A stretch of DNA of 64,000 nucleotides from Lepidostoma basale (lineage: Eukaryota > Arthropoda > Insecta > Trichoptera > Lepidostomatidae): assembly GCA_022606425.2 (NCBI GenBank), contig JAHDVF020001550.1, forward strand, positions 1 through 64,000. Direction: 5' to 3'. Under the pieces are notes generated by a model, which did no database searches, was not told the origin of the DNA, and saw nothing but the letters and a program-made list of their open reading frames with translations. This document shows positions 32,836-43,352 of this stretch, piece by piece. How positions within the stretch are numbered: the stretch's first letter is position 1; every line of letters starts with the position of its first letter. The position numbers and the translations under genes are program-made.

Positions 32836-34070
32836 ATTTTTATTCACTTTACCATGAAATTTTAAGTAAAAACATTAATTGTATAATTTTAATTTAAAAA
32901 TATGCTACGTAATTTGATAATAGACCTTTTTAAGATTTTGTAAAATGTATTTAATGATTCTTGAACAAAAGTCTACAACTCCATTTTTAATATTGATTAA
33001 AACGTCAGTTTTTTATAACTATATTATCTTTTAAAGAAGTTTTATTATATTAAAGTTAGTAAGTAGTTACATAAAATAATGCATTTGACATTTATAAAAG
33101 CACGTTTGAGGTATAATTTATTTATCGCAACAATAGCCACTTTTGATATCGAAACTGGACAGTTTCGTAATGGCAACATTATTTTAATAGTACCTACAAA
33201 TTTTAGCTGCTTTTACCTTACTCGAATATTAATAGTCTAACCACACTGGTGAATACTGTGATTGCACGGTAGAGAAACGGGTATAATTTTAATAATATGA
33301 TTTATAAAATAGTGGACAGGCCTTCCGAAATGATATTTTTAATAAATTGGGTCATATATCGACCACTACCGATGTCCAGAGACCGTATCGAAGTACGTGG
33401 TACGTATATGTTAATCATAAACAATTGATGGACGTGGTGGGAGGTAGGAAACCGAATGTTATTGATTCTCCGTCTACCGCGGCTAAAGTAAGCTTGTCTC
33501 TTGAATAAATGATGCCCTAATGGCCTGGCCGCTTACCTCAAAGCAGGAGACGTTTACCGACCGGCTGACGCGGGCTGGCGCGGTATGTCGGGAAATTGTT
33601 CGTGGAAAAACAAAGCACAAAGCCTGTAATTTGCGGAGGCTCTTAATTATTTGAGAAGTCCGAGACTATAATGATGGTCTTCGTTTCACAAAATGTGGGC
33701 CAGCCCGTGTAATGAACCCCGCTCCGCCATCGGGAGTGAATATTTAATGATCACACCTTTAAAGGGGATTACTTGTGCATATGAAAGTCTCAATTTACTC
33801 CCCACTTCTATTGAAGCATACTTTATGATTCCGTTCTGTAGTTTGAATTACATTTCTCGATGTATTATATGCATAACAAAGGCCTGGATGTAATTTTGAC
33901 TCGTGCCACTTACATTGTAGACAAAGGTTGTGTTTCCATTGGGACTAATATTTTAACAAAAATAACTTGAAACGACTAGGTGTACACTTTGCAAACAATT
34001 TCTGTTGAGGTTTGTTGAATCCGCCATTTACAGTAATTCTATTTTATATAGTTTTGAAAATGCAGATGGA
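32836..34070. other. Unique sequence with GC-rich island
   Basis: 33340-33740 is CpG-richer and non-repetitive. The ORF at 33693-33893 is not recognisable. Candidate conserved non-coding DNA. Confidence 0.35.
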
Positions 34071-34090
34071 TGTGTGTGTGTGTGTGTGTG
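34071..34090. repeat. (TG)10 microsatellite
   Basis: Ten uninterrupted TG dinucleotides. Confidence 0.95.
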
Positions 34091-34109
34091 AATGTTTACG
34101 AACATATAT

Positions 34110-34235
34110 TTAAATAGTCCATTGTTTTGGCCGAAACACTATGATACACTATGAAACATTATTGTAACACCTGATGATGTCAACATAGGTTGATGAAACA
34201 GCTGTCGCGTAAAATAAAATACACTTGTGATACAA
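34110..34235 (+). repeat. Family A repeat, single arm with clean core
   Basis: Outer motif at 34115-34150, then the core: CTGATGA (34171-34177), TG, TCAAC, ATAG, GTTGA, T, GAAA (34195-34198), CAGCTG, TC (GTC at 34204-34206), then GCGTAAAATAAAA. All hammerhead boxes are intact, but stem I is weak. Confidence 0.8.
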
Positions 34236-34330
34236 AAAGCAAAGATATTTAATTTAAAAGTTTAGAACATATATATGTTAGTGTGTGCACATTTAAATTG
34301 ACATGTATATTTTTTGCAATGATCTACATT

Positions 34331-34738
34331 CTTCGCCAGCTTTTCTCCATCCACTGCTGGACGTAAGCCTCTCCAGCCCCACGCCATCTCTCTCGGTCTC
34401 TCGCCAGTATTCTCCAGGCCCTTCCCGCCATCCGCATAATATCATAGCTTCACCTGGTAGGTTGTCTCCCGACACATCTCAGACCCAACCTTGGATTCCA
34501 TTCAGTAACCCTCTGGCTCCTTGTTTCATCATCCCGTTGGCACACGTGACAGGCCACTGCCACTTCATCCTCGCAATGCATAAACCTACATCGGTGGGCC
34601 TGGTGCGTCTTCTAATCTCCACGTTGAGTATATGGTCTCTGAGCGAGATACCCAACATGGATCTTTCCATAGCCCGTTGTGCAACTTTGATTTTGTGCAT
34701 TGCTTCTTTAGTTAACGTCCATGTCTCGCATTCATCAC
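34331..34738 (-). mobile_element. LINE 3' insertion with 10-bp TSD, minus strand
   Basis: GATCTACATT flanks it at 34321-34330 and 34739-34748. The minus strand encodes DECETWTLTKEAMHKIKVAQ, ERSMLGISLRDHI, EIRRRTRPTDV, MKWQWPVTCANG and, after a shift, WRGLRPAVDGEK. Same lineage as 51981-52543 and 59130-59582. Confidence 0.9.
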
Positions 34739-34765
34739 GATCTACATTATTATATTGCAATTCTG

Positions 34766-36314
34766 TCCAAGAACTGAATAATTAAATATTTTTATTTTTA
34801 TTGGTTATTTGGAAAAAATAAGTTGCATGTTTTTACAAAAAAATAAAGTTTGCCAAATAATGTTTTCGTTCCTTCAATTTATGCATAAAATTTCAAATGT
34901 TGTGTTGATTACGTAAACATATTTCATTTTAAACTATCATAATAAGAATATGTAGATGAGTTTTATCTTAAATCGTCTCTTTTCCTATTCCAATAAGAAA
35001 TCATTGAACATTTTTACAGAATTCATAATATTTTAATTATTTTACTTCATTTTTAAATATAAGCTATTTTATATTCCATAAATATGTAAAGAGTTGGCTG
35101 AAGATTTATTTACTTTATGTCCTACTCTCTATTTACTATTTACTTTGCATCATTCACTACGTTTTTAGCAAAAGTCTTTATTTTTAAGATAAATCCATCT
35201 ACATTATAATAATAATAATTATAATAATTAGGCTAAATTGTGTAACACCGTTTTCGTGAATAGCTCACCTCAAGGGCGCATGCAATTAAAATAAATACTT
35301 CGATGGTTTAAAATGAGGAATGAATAAATAGATAGGAATAGTAAAAAACATGTTTTCTTGCGATGTGATAGGAAAAAATTGGAGTCAGGACAAGGAAACA
35401 TAGTATAATTGTCAAATTTTCTTAATTTGAACATGAATGCATTAATAAAAGTATTTAATGTTCGTATAAAGATAACTTCACGCGTAGAAATACATACATT
35501 ATTTGAGAGATAAAAGCATATAAAGTACGCAGGTCTATCCTTTAGTTAGCTACCGACTTTTAATGAGATTTTAATTTAACTTAATTTGAAACCGTTTTTA
35601 AAATTGTAATTAATAAGAAGGCGCTTCTGCTTGATCCCGCGTCAAAGGAAATGCCATAAATAGCACTAATTTTCCACCAGTCAAGGAGCCACCGAAACTC
35701 GAAAATATTTAACGAAAATTAAAGTGAACAAAAATCGCAAATGTTGAGCAAAACTTTTAATTAATTTTACGCAATTCGAACTTCAGCGGCGAATCCTGCA
35801 AAGTGCAAAATACAAAATGCCGCGCTTTCACAAAAAAGCTCATTTCCGAAGTTCGTTTGGCGGCTTCGGCCGGAATGGCGGAGCTTTGCGGGTAATTGAA
35901 TATAATGTAGATTGTGTGATAATGAAACGTTTTTAATGTACGGACACGGGGGTGGAAATCACTTCCCCACTCAACACGTGGCCGTGAACAGCGAACAACC
36001 CCTGATTAAATGCGAACAAGACACCCTGATCGCGCATGCGATGCTCGTCTACTTTAACGACTTGCTTGGGTTTCTTCGAGACTTATATTTAAATTTAAAC
36101 TTCGGTTTCATCGGCAAATAGCGATTTCCTGAATTGCGGCCGACAACATTAATACGTTCTATCCAGGAGTAAATTAATTATTAAAGTAAATGTTCTGCCT
36201 TCAATTTAATAACCTTTACGAGTATATAATACCGAATGCGTGACATGGAAATCTACTACGGATATAATTAGAAATGTCCATGTATAAATGGATGTCTCTG
36301 CTAAATATGATACA
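34766..36314. other. Unique sequence with GC-rich island
   Basis: 34766-35560 is AT-rich with no feature. 35620-36130 is CpG-richer and includes a 69-codon ORF (35912-36121) of unknown nature. No repeat match. Confidence 0.35.
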
Positions 36315-36425
36315 ATTCGTTTTAGCTATTATATTGATTTTTATGACATGTGATCGGTAGCTAATCTTTTGCTATTTTAATGTCACGTGAATTCTATACC
36401 AGAACAAAGACAATGTAACAATTAC
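36315..36425 (-). mobile_element. SINE 3' body fragment, minus strand
   Basis: Matches the SINE body inverted: AGCTATTATATTGATTTTTA, ACATGTGATCGGTAGCTAAT, TGTCACGTGAATTCTATACC, AGAACAAAGACA. The head is missing; a LINE fragment begins directly after. Confidence 0.75.
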
Positions 36426-36835
36426 CAGAGTGCAAATAAAAGGAATGGTAGACCTGCTATGCTCGGCCGCAAGGCGACAAGAAGAACAGAGACTATACGT
36501 AGCAGAAATAGAGATACTGAGGTGGGCCGCCAGAGTTACGATGCTGGATAAGGGAAGACATGAGCACATTAGAGGTAGCCTAAAAGTCGCTCCCAGAACG
36601 GAAAAGGTTAGGGAACGTTGTCTGCAGTGGTACTACCATGTGAGCAGGAGGAACAATAAATACATCGTTCGAGGGGACCGGGTCGGTCATCTGCAACGTG
36701 GATGTCCACAGTTAGGAACGACCTGAAGGCGCTAGGATTGGAGAGCCCGATGACCCTGGATCGCGAGATTGGTGGAGCCATATTATAAGAGCCAACCCCA
36801 AATAACGGGAAATGGCTAGACGAAATAAGAAGATA
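36426..36835 (+). mobile_element. LINE ORF2 C-terminal fragment
   Basis: Encodes RRQEEQRLYVAEIEILRWAA, VTMLDKGRHEHIRGSLKVAP and CLQWYYHVSRR, then in other frames NDLKALGLESPMTLDRE and RANPK. The VAEM-LRW, IRGSLKVAP and W-Y-HV-RR boxes are a distinct RTE-like lineage represented only once here. Confidence 0.88.
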
Positions 36836-37640
36836 GATAATTCCCTATTTGTATTCAATGGGAACAGCTAAAATATTATTGTTTTATACGTGAACCGTAA
36901 ATATGCCTAACACGATTACCTAATGGTATGTTACGTAAAGATACTACGTTTATAACAGAATGACGTCATAACAAAATATAATGTTTGTTCTAATAATGAA
37001 TTTGCTGTTAACAGTTTAAAAGCCGTTGAGGCTCATGTATCGGCCAACGCAATTATCTACCGAAGCATCTGCGATACTATAGTTTGATTACGAACTTGTT
37101 GAGTTGCGTGCACTCCATATGAGAGCGTGATATTTTAATAAGATTACTTCGGTAGGCCGGGAAGCCCCCATATGTTTCATTATTCAATTAGCCGTGCGAG
37201 GAGTAGGCAGCGCGGAGGGTATAACTCCCGGATTATAGCCATTATCATCTGGCTAAAGCAATAAGTACCGACTCCGATCGGATACTGAAAATCAATTCGA
37301 TTCCGGTATAACCAATTGACGTTACTCCACTTCACACCTACTATGCCATAGTTTCTCAAAGTGGCAAAATCGCCAACATCTAGGAAAGGGTAGATTCAAA
37401 ATGGCGGTACTGGCAACGTGTACAACCGCAAGGTATTGAATACAATTATGGGGTGATATAATAATTATATTAATGTAAATAGCGCATCTTTTTCATAAAA
37501 TTTTATTTTAATACATAATATCAAAGTGATTTGAAGTAATACAATCTAAACCAGCAAACAACTATATTAATAAGAAAACTTTGATAAAAAGCCATTACTT
37601 GGTGGTTGGACATATTTTACACTTAATTAAAACTTTTTGT
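36836..37640. other. Unique sequence with GC-rich island
   Basis: 37020-37440 is CpG-richer and non-repetitive; no supported ORF. Confidence 0.35.
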
Positions 37641-37647
37641 ATAATAC

Positions 37648-37816
37648 TTGGTACACAACCACTTTATTTGTGAAGATGAGGGCCTACTGGTTTCGCTCTA
37701 TGCGAGCTTCTTCAGGGCTTTACACATATTGTATGTGTAAAGCCCTGAAGAAGCTCGCATAGAGCGAAACCGGTAGCCCCTCATCCTCACAAATAAAGTG
37801 GTTGTTTACCAAGAAC
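37648..37816. repeat. Family F palindromic repeat, nearly perfect
   Basis: About 82-nt arms (37648-37731 and 37733-37816) with only a handful of mismatches, including CAACCACTTTATTTGTGA. The plus core is CTGAAGA (37745-37751), A, GCTC, GCATA, GAGC, GAAA (37766-37769), CCGG, TA. The least diverged palindrome in the window. Confidence 0.9.
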
Positions 37817-37839
37817 AAAAGGCGTTTGATTAAATATTA

Positions 37840-38122
37840 ATAATAGTCCATTGTTTTGTCGGAAACACTACGATATTTAAACATTGTTTGTTAAAATATA
37901 AAACGCTGTTTATGGTATAACATTTTTTTATTACTTTATTTTTATTTTTCGCGACAGCTGTTTCGTCAACCTATCATATGTTGAAGTCATCAGGTGTTTC
38001 AATATTTTTTTCAACTGTAATAATTGACGATTATTGTTAAAATTATTAATTCAATTTAACAGCGAAAAATATATAAAAAATGTGATACTATTCGTATAAA
38101 CAGCGTTGTATATTTTAAAGGT
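37840..38122. repeat. Family A palindromic repeat
   Basis: Outer motif (AGTCCATTGTTTTGTCGGAA) at 37845; inverted pair AACGCTGTTTATGGTATAAC at 37900-37920 and its inverse at 38083-38105. The minus core (37997-37950) reads CTGATGA, CT, TCAAC, loop, GTTGA, C, GAAA, CAGCTG, TC. Confidence 0.8.
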
Positions 38123-38132
38123 TAATATTTAA

Positions 38133-38385
38133 TCCGAGAAAACTGCAAGGTCGAAGATGTTGTCAGATAGGGACGTCAAAGACGGCGATACTGGCATCAA
38201 CGTGTAGAAAGAATGAGCTCAAATAGAATACCATACATAGCTCTCCATGGAACGCCAAACGGACACCGCCGACCAGGAAAACCCCCGAAACGGTGGAGAG
38301 AAAGCTGGAGTTCAGCGTCTCAAGAGGACCCGCCTGATATAACAGACTCCTGAGTCTATCAAAAGTGAAGAAGAAGAAGAAGAAA
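38133..38385 (+). mobile_element. LINE 3' insertion with 10-bp TSD
   Basis: AATATTTAAT at 38123-38132 and 38386-38395. Encodes RRRYWHQRVERMSSNRIPYI, ALHGTPNGHRRPGRPPKRWR and SWSSASQEDPP, ending in a GAAGAAGAAGAAGAA tail. Same lineage as 49352 and 53276. It lies at the edge of a family A element. Confidence 0.88.
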
Positions 38386-38608
38386 AATATTTAATAAGGT
38401 TGTTATTATCATAAATTTATGTTTGTTCATTTCTTCGTTTTTTCGTTGTCGAGTGTCGTGATCTATGGAACTGCCCATGGCTAAAACAAAACACCTCCGA
38501 GTAGAGGTCATTTCCTTAACCTGGTCACAACCACCGCCCAAGAAATCTGCCTCTACTACTGTTGTGTTGATTATGCAACATATTTCATTTTAAACAATCA
38601 TAATAATA

Positions 38609-38999
38609 ATATATGTGGGGATACTCTGTGTCGAATGAAAATATAAGAAGTGAATGCGGTGCGAATGATGGTGTTATGAACAAAATAATGAGAGGATCAT
38701 ATAGATGGTTTGGACATAAGGAATGAATGAAAGAAGAAAGAATGGTAAAAATATTATATGTTAACGATGTAAATGGAACTAGAAATAGAGGAAGACCGAG
38801 GAAAACGTGGCACGATCAAATAAATCAAATATTGAATGTCGGCCATGCGAGGAGTCAGAGAAATCGACGCGCCTGCATGACACGATGTATGGATGTTGAG
38901 AAAGCGAGAGAAATATGTCAGGAAAAAAGTGTGGCAGTCCATTATTTCTGCCTACCCCTTCGGGGAAACGGCATGATGGTTAGTTAGTTAGTTAGTTTT
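38609..38999 (+). mobile_element. LINE 3' end with GTTA tail
   Basis: Encodes EERMVKILYVNDVNGTRNRG, RPRKTWHDQINQIL, NVGHARSQRNRRACMTRCMD and VEKAREICQ, then the CCCCTTCGGGGAAACGG hairpin, GATGG and (TTAG)n. Low-complexity CATAATAATA at 38599-38608 and 39000-39009 may be the TSD. Confidence 0.9.
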
Positions 39000-39039
39000 C
39001 ATAATAATATTATTGCAGTTCTGAATTAGTAGGTTTTAT

Positions 39040-39275
39040 CTTACATCGTGATCTGATGATGAATGTGAATAAATCCACGGTAATGATTTTTGAAAAAGAA
39101 GAAATCATGACAGTCTGCAACATTAGCGTGAATGGTGAAAATTTGGAGCAAGTAGATGAGTTCATGTATTTGGGTAGTATGTTTACAAAATATGGCGAGT
39201 GGAGAGGGATATTGAAAGAAGGGTTAGAGCAGGCAACAAAGTGAATAGTGAACTTAAATCGCAAACAAAAACCTT
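39040..39275 (+). mobile_element. LINE RT-domain fragment
   Basis: Encodes MNVNKSTVMIFEKEE, NISVNGENLEQVDEFMYLGS and MFTKYGEWRGILKEGLEQA, the RT segment just after the catalytic YxDD box (conserved K-S-x-V-M-x-F, V-x-x-F-x-YLG). It should lie upstream of the C-terminal tail but sits after the preceding copy's tail, so it is a separate fragment. Confidence 0.88.
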
Positions 39276-40817
39276 AAACTATTATTTATTATATAAATGC
39301 GGTATAGTGCAAACGGTATTTAGGATGAGGCGTATATTGGCTACATCTTTTAAATAATGAAATTGCATGACCAGTAATTTATCAGTGGTCACTATTATAT
39401 AAAATATCCATGGGCCTAAACGTGAAAAACTGATATACGAGTAATAAGGGGGTAGTTACAAAGTGTTGGAAAAGGGCGATGACCCGAAAAAGTTTTGGAA
39501 CACATGAATAGCTCAATATTGCAGACTGTTTTATTATGTTGATCGTGACTCATTTTTAATAAAGCAGATAATATCTTAATTGCACGTATATCTTAAGATT
39601 TGTAATGGTAAACATCTATTTTTCATCTTGGAGCTCAATGTGTACGGAAACAATACTAAGAACATCATTAATTTTAGTTAATGTGACGTCGGAGCATAAT
39701 TCATCTGGATACTAATGGACCCATTAACTTGTCCGAAAAAACTCAACGGTAAATAAATCTTTGACAAATTGTTCTATAACCGTTTTCATAGTTGAACGAA
39801 TTAAAAATTAAAGAAAATTCAAACATCTGTACGTGTTTTAACTTTTGATTGCTGCCATTAGAAATCGTTCATAAATTATGAAGAAACAAAAGGCCACCGG
39901 AGTTTTCTTCTAATGCGCGAACTCACCCCAACTACGCAATTGAAGGGGAAATTTCAGAGGCTGAACTCGGAACTCGGGAGTAAGCAAGCTTCAATTTGCA
40001 TTATAAACGACCGTGAAATGTTGTTGATAATTGCGGTCTTTTAAAAGTAATTAAGCGACTACAAAGTAAAATAAAATTATTCTTAATTTGCTAGAAGGAC
40101 GTTTACTGGAAAACATCCCTTGAATTTTAATCGCAAAAGCTGCAGACCAAACTGTTAGTAGACTTTTGCTAGATTCGAAATTTCAGATTATATTATTATT
40201 TCGCCAATTAAGATTGCGAAGGTATTCAAGAGAACGAAATAACAAGTTGGTAAAAGGTATTTGACATTAAAATAACAAATATAATAAGCGTATTATGTTC
40301 ACTATATTTTTTGTATTATATTATTTGAAAAATATAATATTTACAATAATTATGTTATTTGATATTCAAACGAGGTATCCATATACTCAATATACGACTA
40401 ATACAAGGATTATAGCATTTTTTTCTAGCCATTATCAATATCTTTAAAAAAATTGCGTATTTAATACGAATAAAATATTTATGGTCTTTCTTCACATATA
40501 ACCAAATGTTGAAGATTATTTTTACAATTAAATATATTATAAAAGAAAATAGAAATATCGTAATTAGTTTGTTTGAATTTTTTTGTTTATGATAATATTG
40601 TATGTAATATATACTTTTCTAATTAATGGGCAAGATTTGAAAACGACGTTACACGGTCCTGGCCAAAGGCGAACTTTTTCTTTTATTTTCTTTATTGGTT
40701 TTTTCTTTATTTTCCTTGCTGTTATTTAACTCAAGGATACGCTGGATTATTTTCAAATTTACTTGAATTTGTCTAATCTAGAAAAAAGAGATCCATGGGC
40801 TATCTATATATTATATA
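39276..40817. other. Mostly AT-rich sequence, nothing recognised
   Basis: A small GC patch lies at 39880-39990. No ORF or repeat family member. Confidence 0.35.
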
Positions 40818-41066
40818 TAATTATTATAAATGTTATTTTGTTGAATTGCTCTTTATATTATTACAGAACGAGCCAAGTCGATGTAAAGGATATAGCTATC
40901 ATATTGATTCTCGTAATATGTGACAGGTAACTAATCTATCGGCTACTCGTTCTACCCCAGATCAAAGACAGTGTGACAATCACACTGCTGTCGCCGGGAA
41001 TCGAACCCGAGACCTTGCGTGTGTCTGTCAAAGCACTTACCATCCGGCCACGAATGTCGCCATTAT
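40818..41066 (-). mobile_element. tRNA-derived SINE, minus strand, near full length
   Basis: Inverted head at the right end: GGAATCGAACCC (B box) near 40996 and GGCCACGAATGTCGCC at the tip; inverted hairpin GACAGTGTGACAATCACACT at 40968; body and tail to 40818. Confidence 0.88.
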
Positions 41067-41619
41067 TTTTTTTACAGCTGAGGAAATTATGGGAAACCTC
41101 AGCTGAATTTTTTTTATATATCTATGGGGAATATAAAAAGCTATTCAAAAAATGTTTATTATGCAACATCGTCTAACTTCCTTGGTACGTAGCATTAGAT
41201 ATAGGACTGGGTGGAAGAGTTATTCCGGGAGGCGCATACACAAAAGCCTTTGCATGGGTGTTGTCTGTTATCGGGGAAACCTGATTTGGCACAAAAAAAA
41301 GAAGAAGAATAAGACGAAGAAAGAGTGACGTTACTGAGCTATTGACTCGAAAACAAAAGTTATGATTTCGAGTATCGAGTGACAATTTTTATTACAATCG
41401 AAAATATCTGTAATTCAGTGGTTTTCGGGGACGTTCGTAAACTAATATATTTTAATAACAGTCATCTTGTAATCAATTTAAGGGATTTATTGGCAGCAAA
41501 GTCGAATATCTTTGCTGGTTCTTGGGATGCCACTTGGACCTTTATTGTGGTTATTTTACCGTTGCTTTACACATTTTTGTATACAAAAGGTTATTTGAAC
41601 CCACATTTAAAGCTATTGA
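41067..41619. other. Unique sequence with a small hairpin
   Basis: 41076-41110 forms CAGCTGAGG ... CCTCAGCTG. 41190-41330 ends in GAAGAAGAA and could be a badly decayed LINE tail. A 131-codon ORF at 41379-41774 runs into the SINE and is not a recognisable gene. Confidence 0.4.
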
Positions 41620-41772
41620 TTCTCGTAGCTAGACTCTCGGCATGTTTATTATCACGTAAATTCTATCAGATCAATGACAACGTGATTTTTTTTTCACACT
41701 GCCGGGAATCGAACTGGGGCTTCAGTGTGATAGTTATAGCTGTTGCCAATCTCCCACAAAGGCCGTCTATAT
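41620..41772 (-). mobile_element. SINE copy, minus strand, decayed
   Basis: Inverted body (GATTCTCGTAGCTAGA, ATCACGTAAATTCTATCAGA), inverted hairpin remnant, inverted B box (GGGAATCGAACTGG) and head. Confidence 0.75.
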
Positions 41773-42653
41773 AAATAACAGCATAACTATTTAAAAAAAC
41801 AATCTTTACATTTTAAAACAAAGCATATTCGTTTAGCTATAAAAATAAACGAAGTGTTTAAAAAACAAAGCAAAATTCCTGTAAAGAAAATAGGCACGTT
41901 AAATCGTGTTAATCACACCGAATTCAATCCGCTCAGATCTGTTAGCAAAGTATCTCGTATACAAAAGCTCTATCACCAAACCGAATAAGTTTCTTGGACT
42001 CCATCCAAACGATTCACACACAACTAATTATTAACGCATTTTATAGCCGGACAGTTGCTATTCACTATACCACATAATTAAATGCGATCAACATACCCGC
42101 TGGAGTTATCCAAACAAATCTCATGTTGTCTCATATAATAAGATGGAACCCAAAGAGACATCTGCATCCACTGTCTATAGAGGAAGCATATGGCTATTAT
42201 TGTCTCATTACGCTTTTAAGTGTACAAAATAAAACGTGTATGAATATATATCAACTATGCGTAAAGTGTGCCTACACGTGTCGCGAACTCTTGCTAGCGT
42301 AAATAAAGAAAAGCTTTGTATCATGTTGCGAAATAAAGTTTTCCCCTTATATCAGGTGAGGATGGCTTGCCTGTGGGCGGTGTCACAAATGAATCTTGAG
42401 ATTATATTGCTTTTATTGTTTGGCTTAGCGAATTCCGTCGGATCGAGTATATAGGTCACAACGGAACATGCGCTTATTTTAACTAAAACAAACACGTTTT
42501 ACGACAATATTATTTTGAGGTGTCATTTATTATTCGGCACTCAATTAATGAATAAAAAAATTGTTTTATTAATCTCATATCTCCTGCATTTATTCTTCTT
42601 TCATTTTTTTGACTGTTGAATGAAGTCGAAATGAGTAGTCAAACTAAATAACT
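41773..42653. other. Unique sequence, nothing recognised
   Basis: No repeat match. The 72-codon ORF at 42236-42454 is unrecognised. Confidence 0.35.
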
Positions 42654-43035
42654 AAAAAACTAACCATCACGCCGTTTTCCCAGAGGGGGAGGCAGAAAGA
42701 GACCACCACACTTTCTGTCCTGACATACTTCTCTCGCTTCCTCTTCATTTATATACCTTGTCATGCACGCACGTCGATTTCTCCGACTCCTCAAGTGATC
42801 GACATTTAATATTTGATTCATTTGATCGTGCCACATTTTCCTCGGCCTTCCTCTATTTCTAGCTCCGTTCGCGTCGATTACATCATTCTTTCCATGTGTC
42901 CAAATCATCGTAACGACCCTTTCATTATTTTGTTCATAGAACTTTTATTCGCACCGCATTCTATTCTTATACTTGCATTTGACACTCTATCATATACAGA
43001 TTTATCGTACATTCGCCTAAGAGATCTCATTTCTC
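42654..43035 (-). mobile_element. LINE 3' end, GTTA-tail lineage, minus strand
   Basis: Inverted tail and hairpin (AACTAACCATCACGCCGTTT, TCCCAGAGGGGGA), then inverted EEAREVCQDRK, RSRRNRRACMTR, QILNVDH, ARNRGRPRKMWHDQ and MRSLRRM. Ends at 43035, 20 bp before an oppositely oriented copy. Confidence 0.87.
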
Positions 43036-43055
43036 AAACTAAAATATATATAGTG

Positions 43056-43352
43056 TGATTTTTAGTGTTATGAACAAAATAATGAAATGGTAATTGTGAC
43101 ATGGAAATACTTGAGAATAAATATAATATATGGTAACGATGTAAACGAAACAACAAATAGTGAAAGATAAAGGAAAGCGTTGAGAGATCAAATCAAGCAG
43201 ATAACCAACACGTGAGGAGTCGGAGAAATCAAGGTGCGTGCATAACATCATGTATGAATTTTGAGGAATCGAGAGAATTATGTCAAAAAAGAACAGTCTT
43301 CGGGTCTATCCTTTCTGTGTATCCCTTAAGGGAGACGGCGTGATGGTTAGTA
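43056..43352 (+). mobile_element. LINE 3' end, GTTA-tail lineage, decayed
   Basis: Same lineage in plus orientation: VMNKIMKW, GNDVNE, RSRRNQGA, MNFEESRELCQ, then CCCTTAAGGGAGACGGCG and GATGGTTAG. Its hairpin has changed but still pairs (CCC TTAA GGG). Confidence 0.8.
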
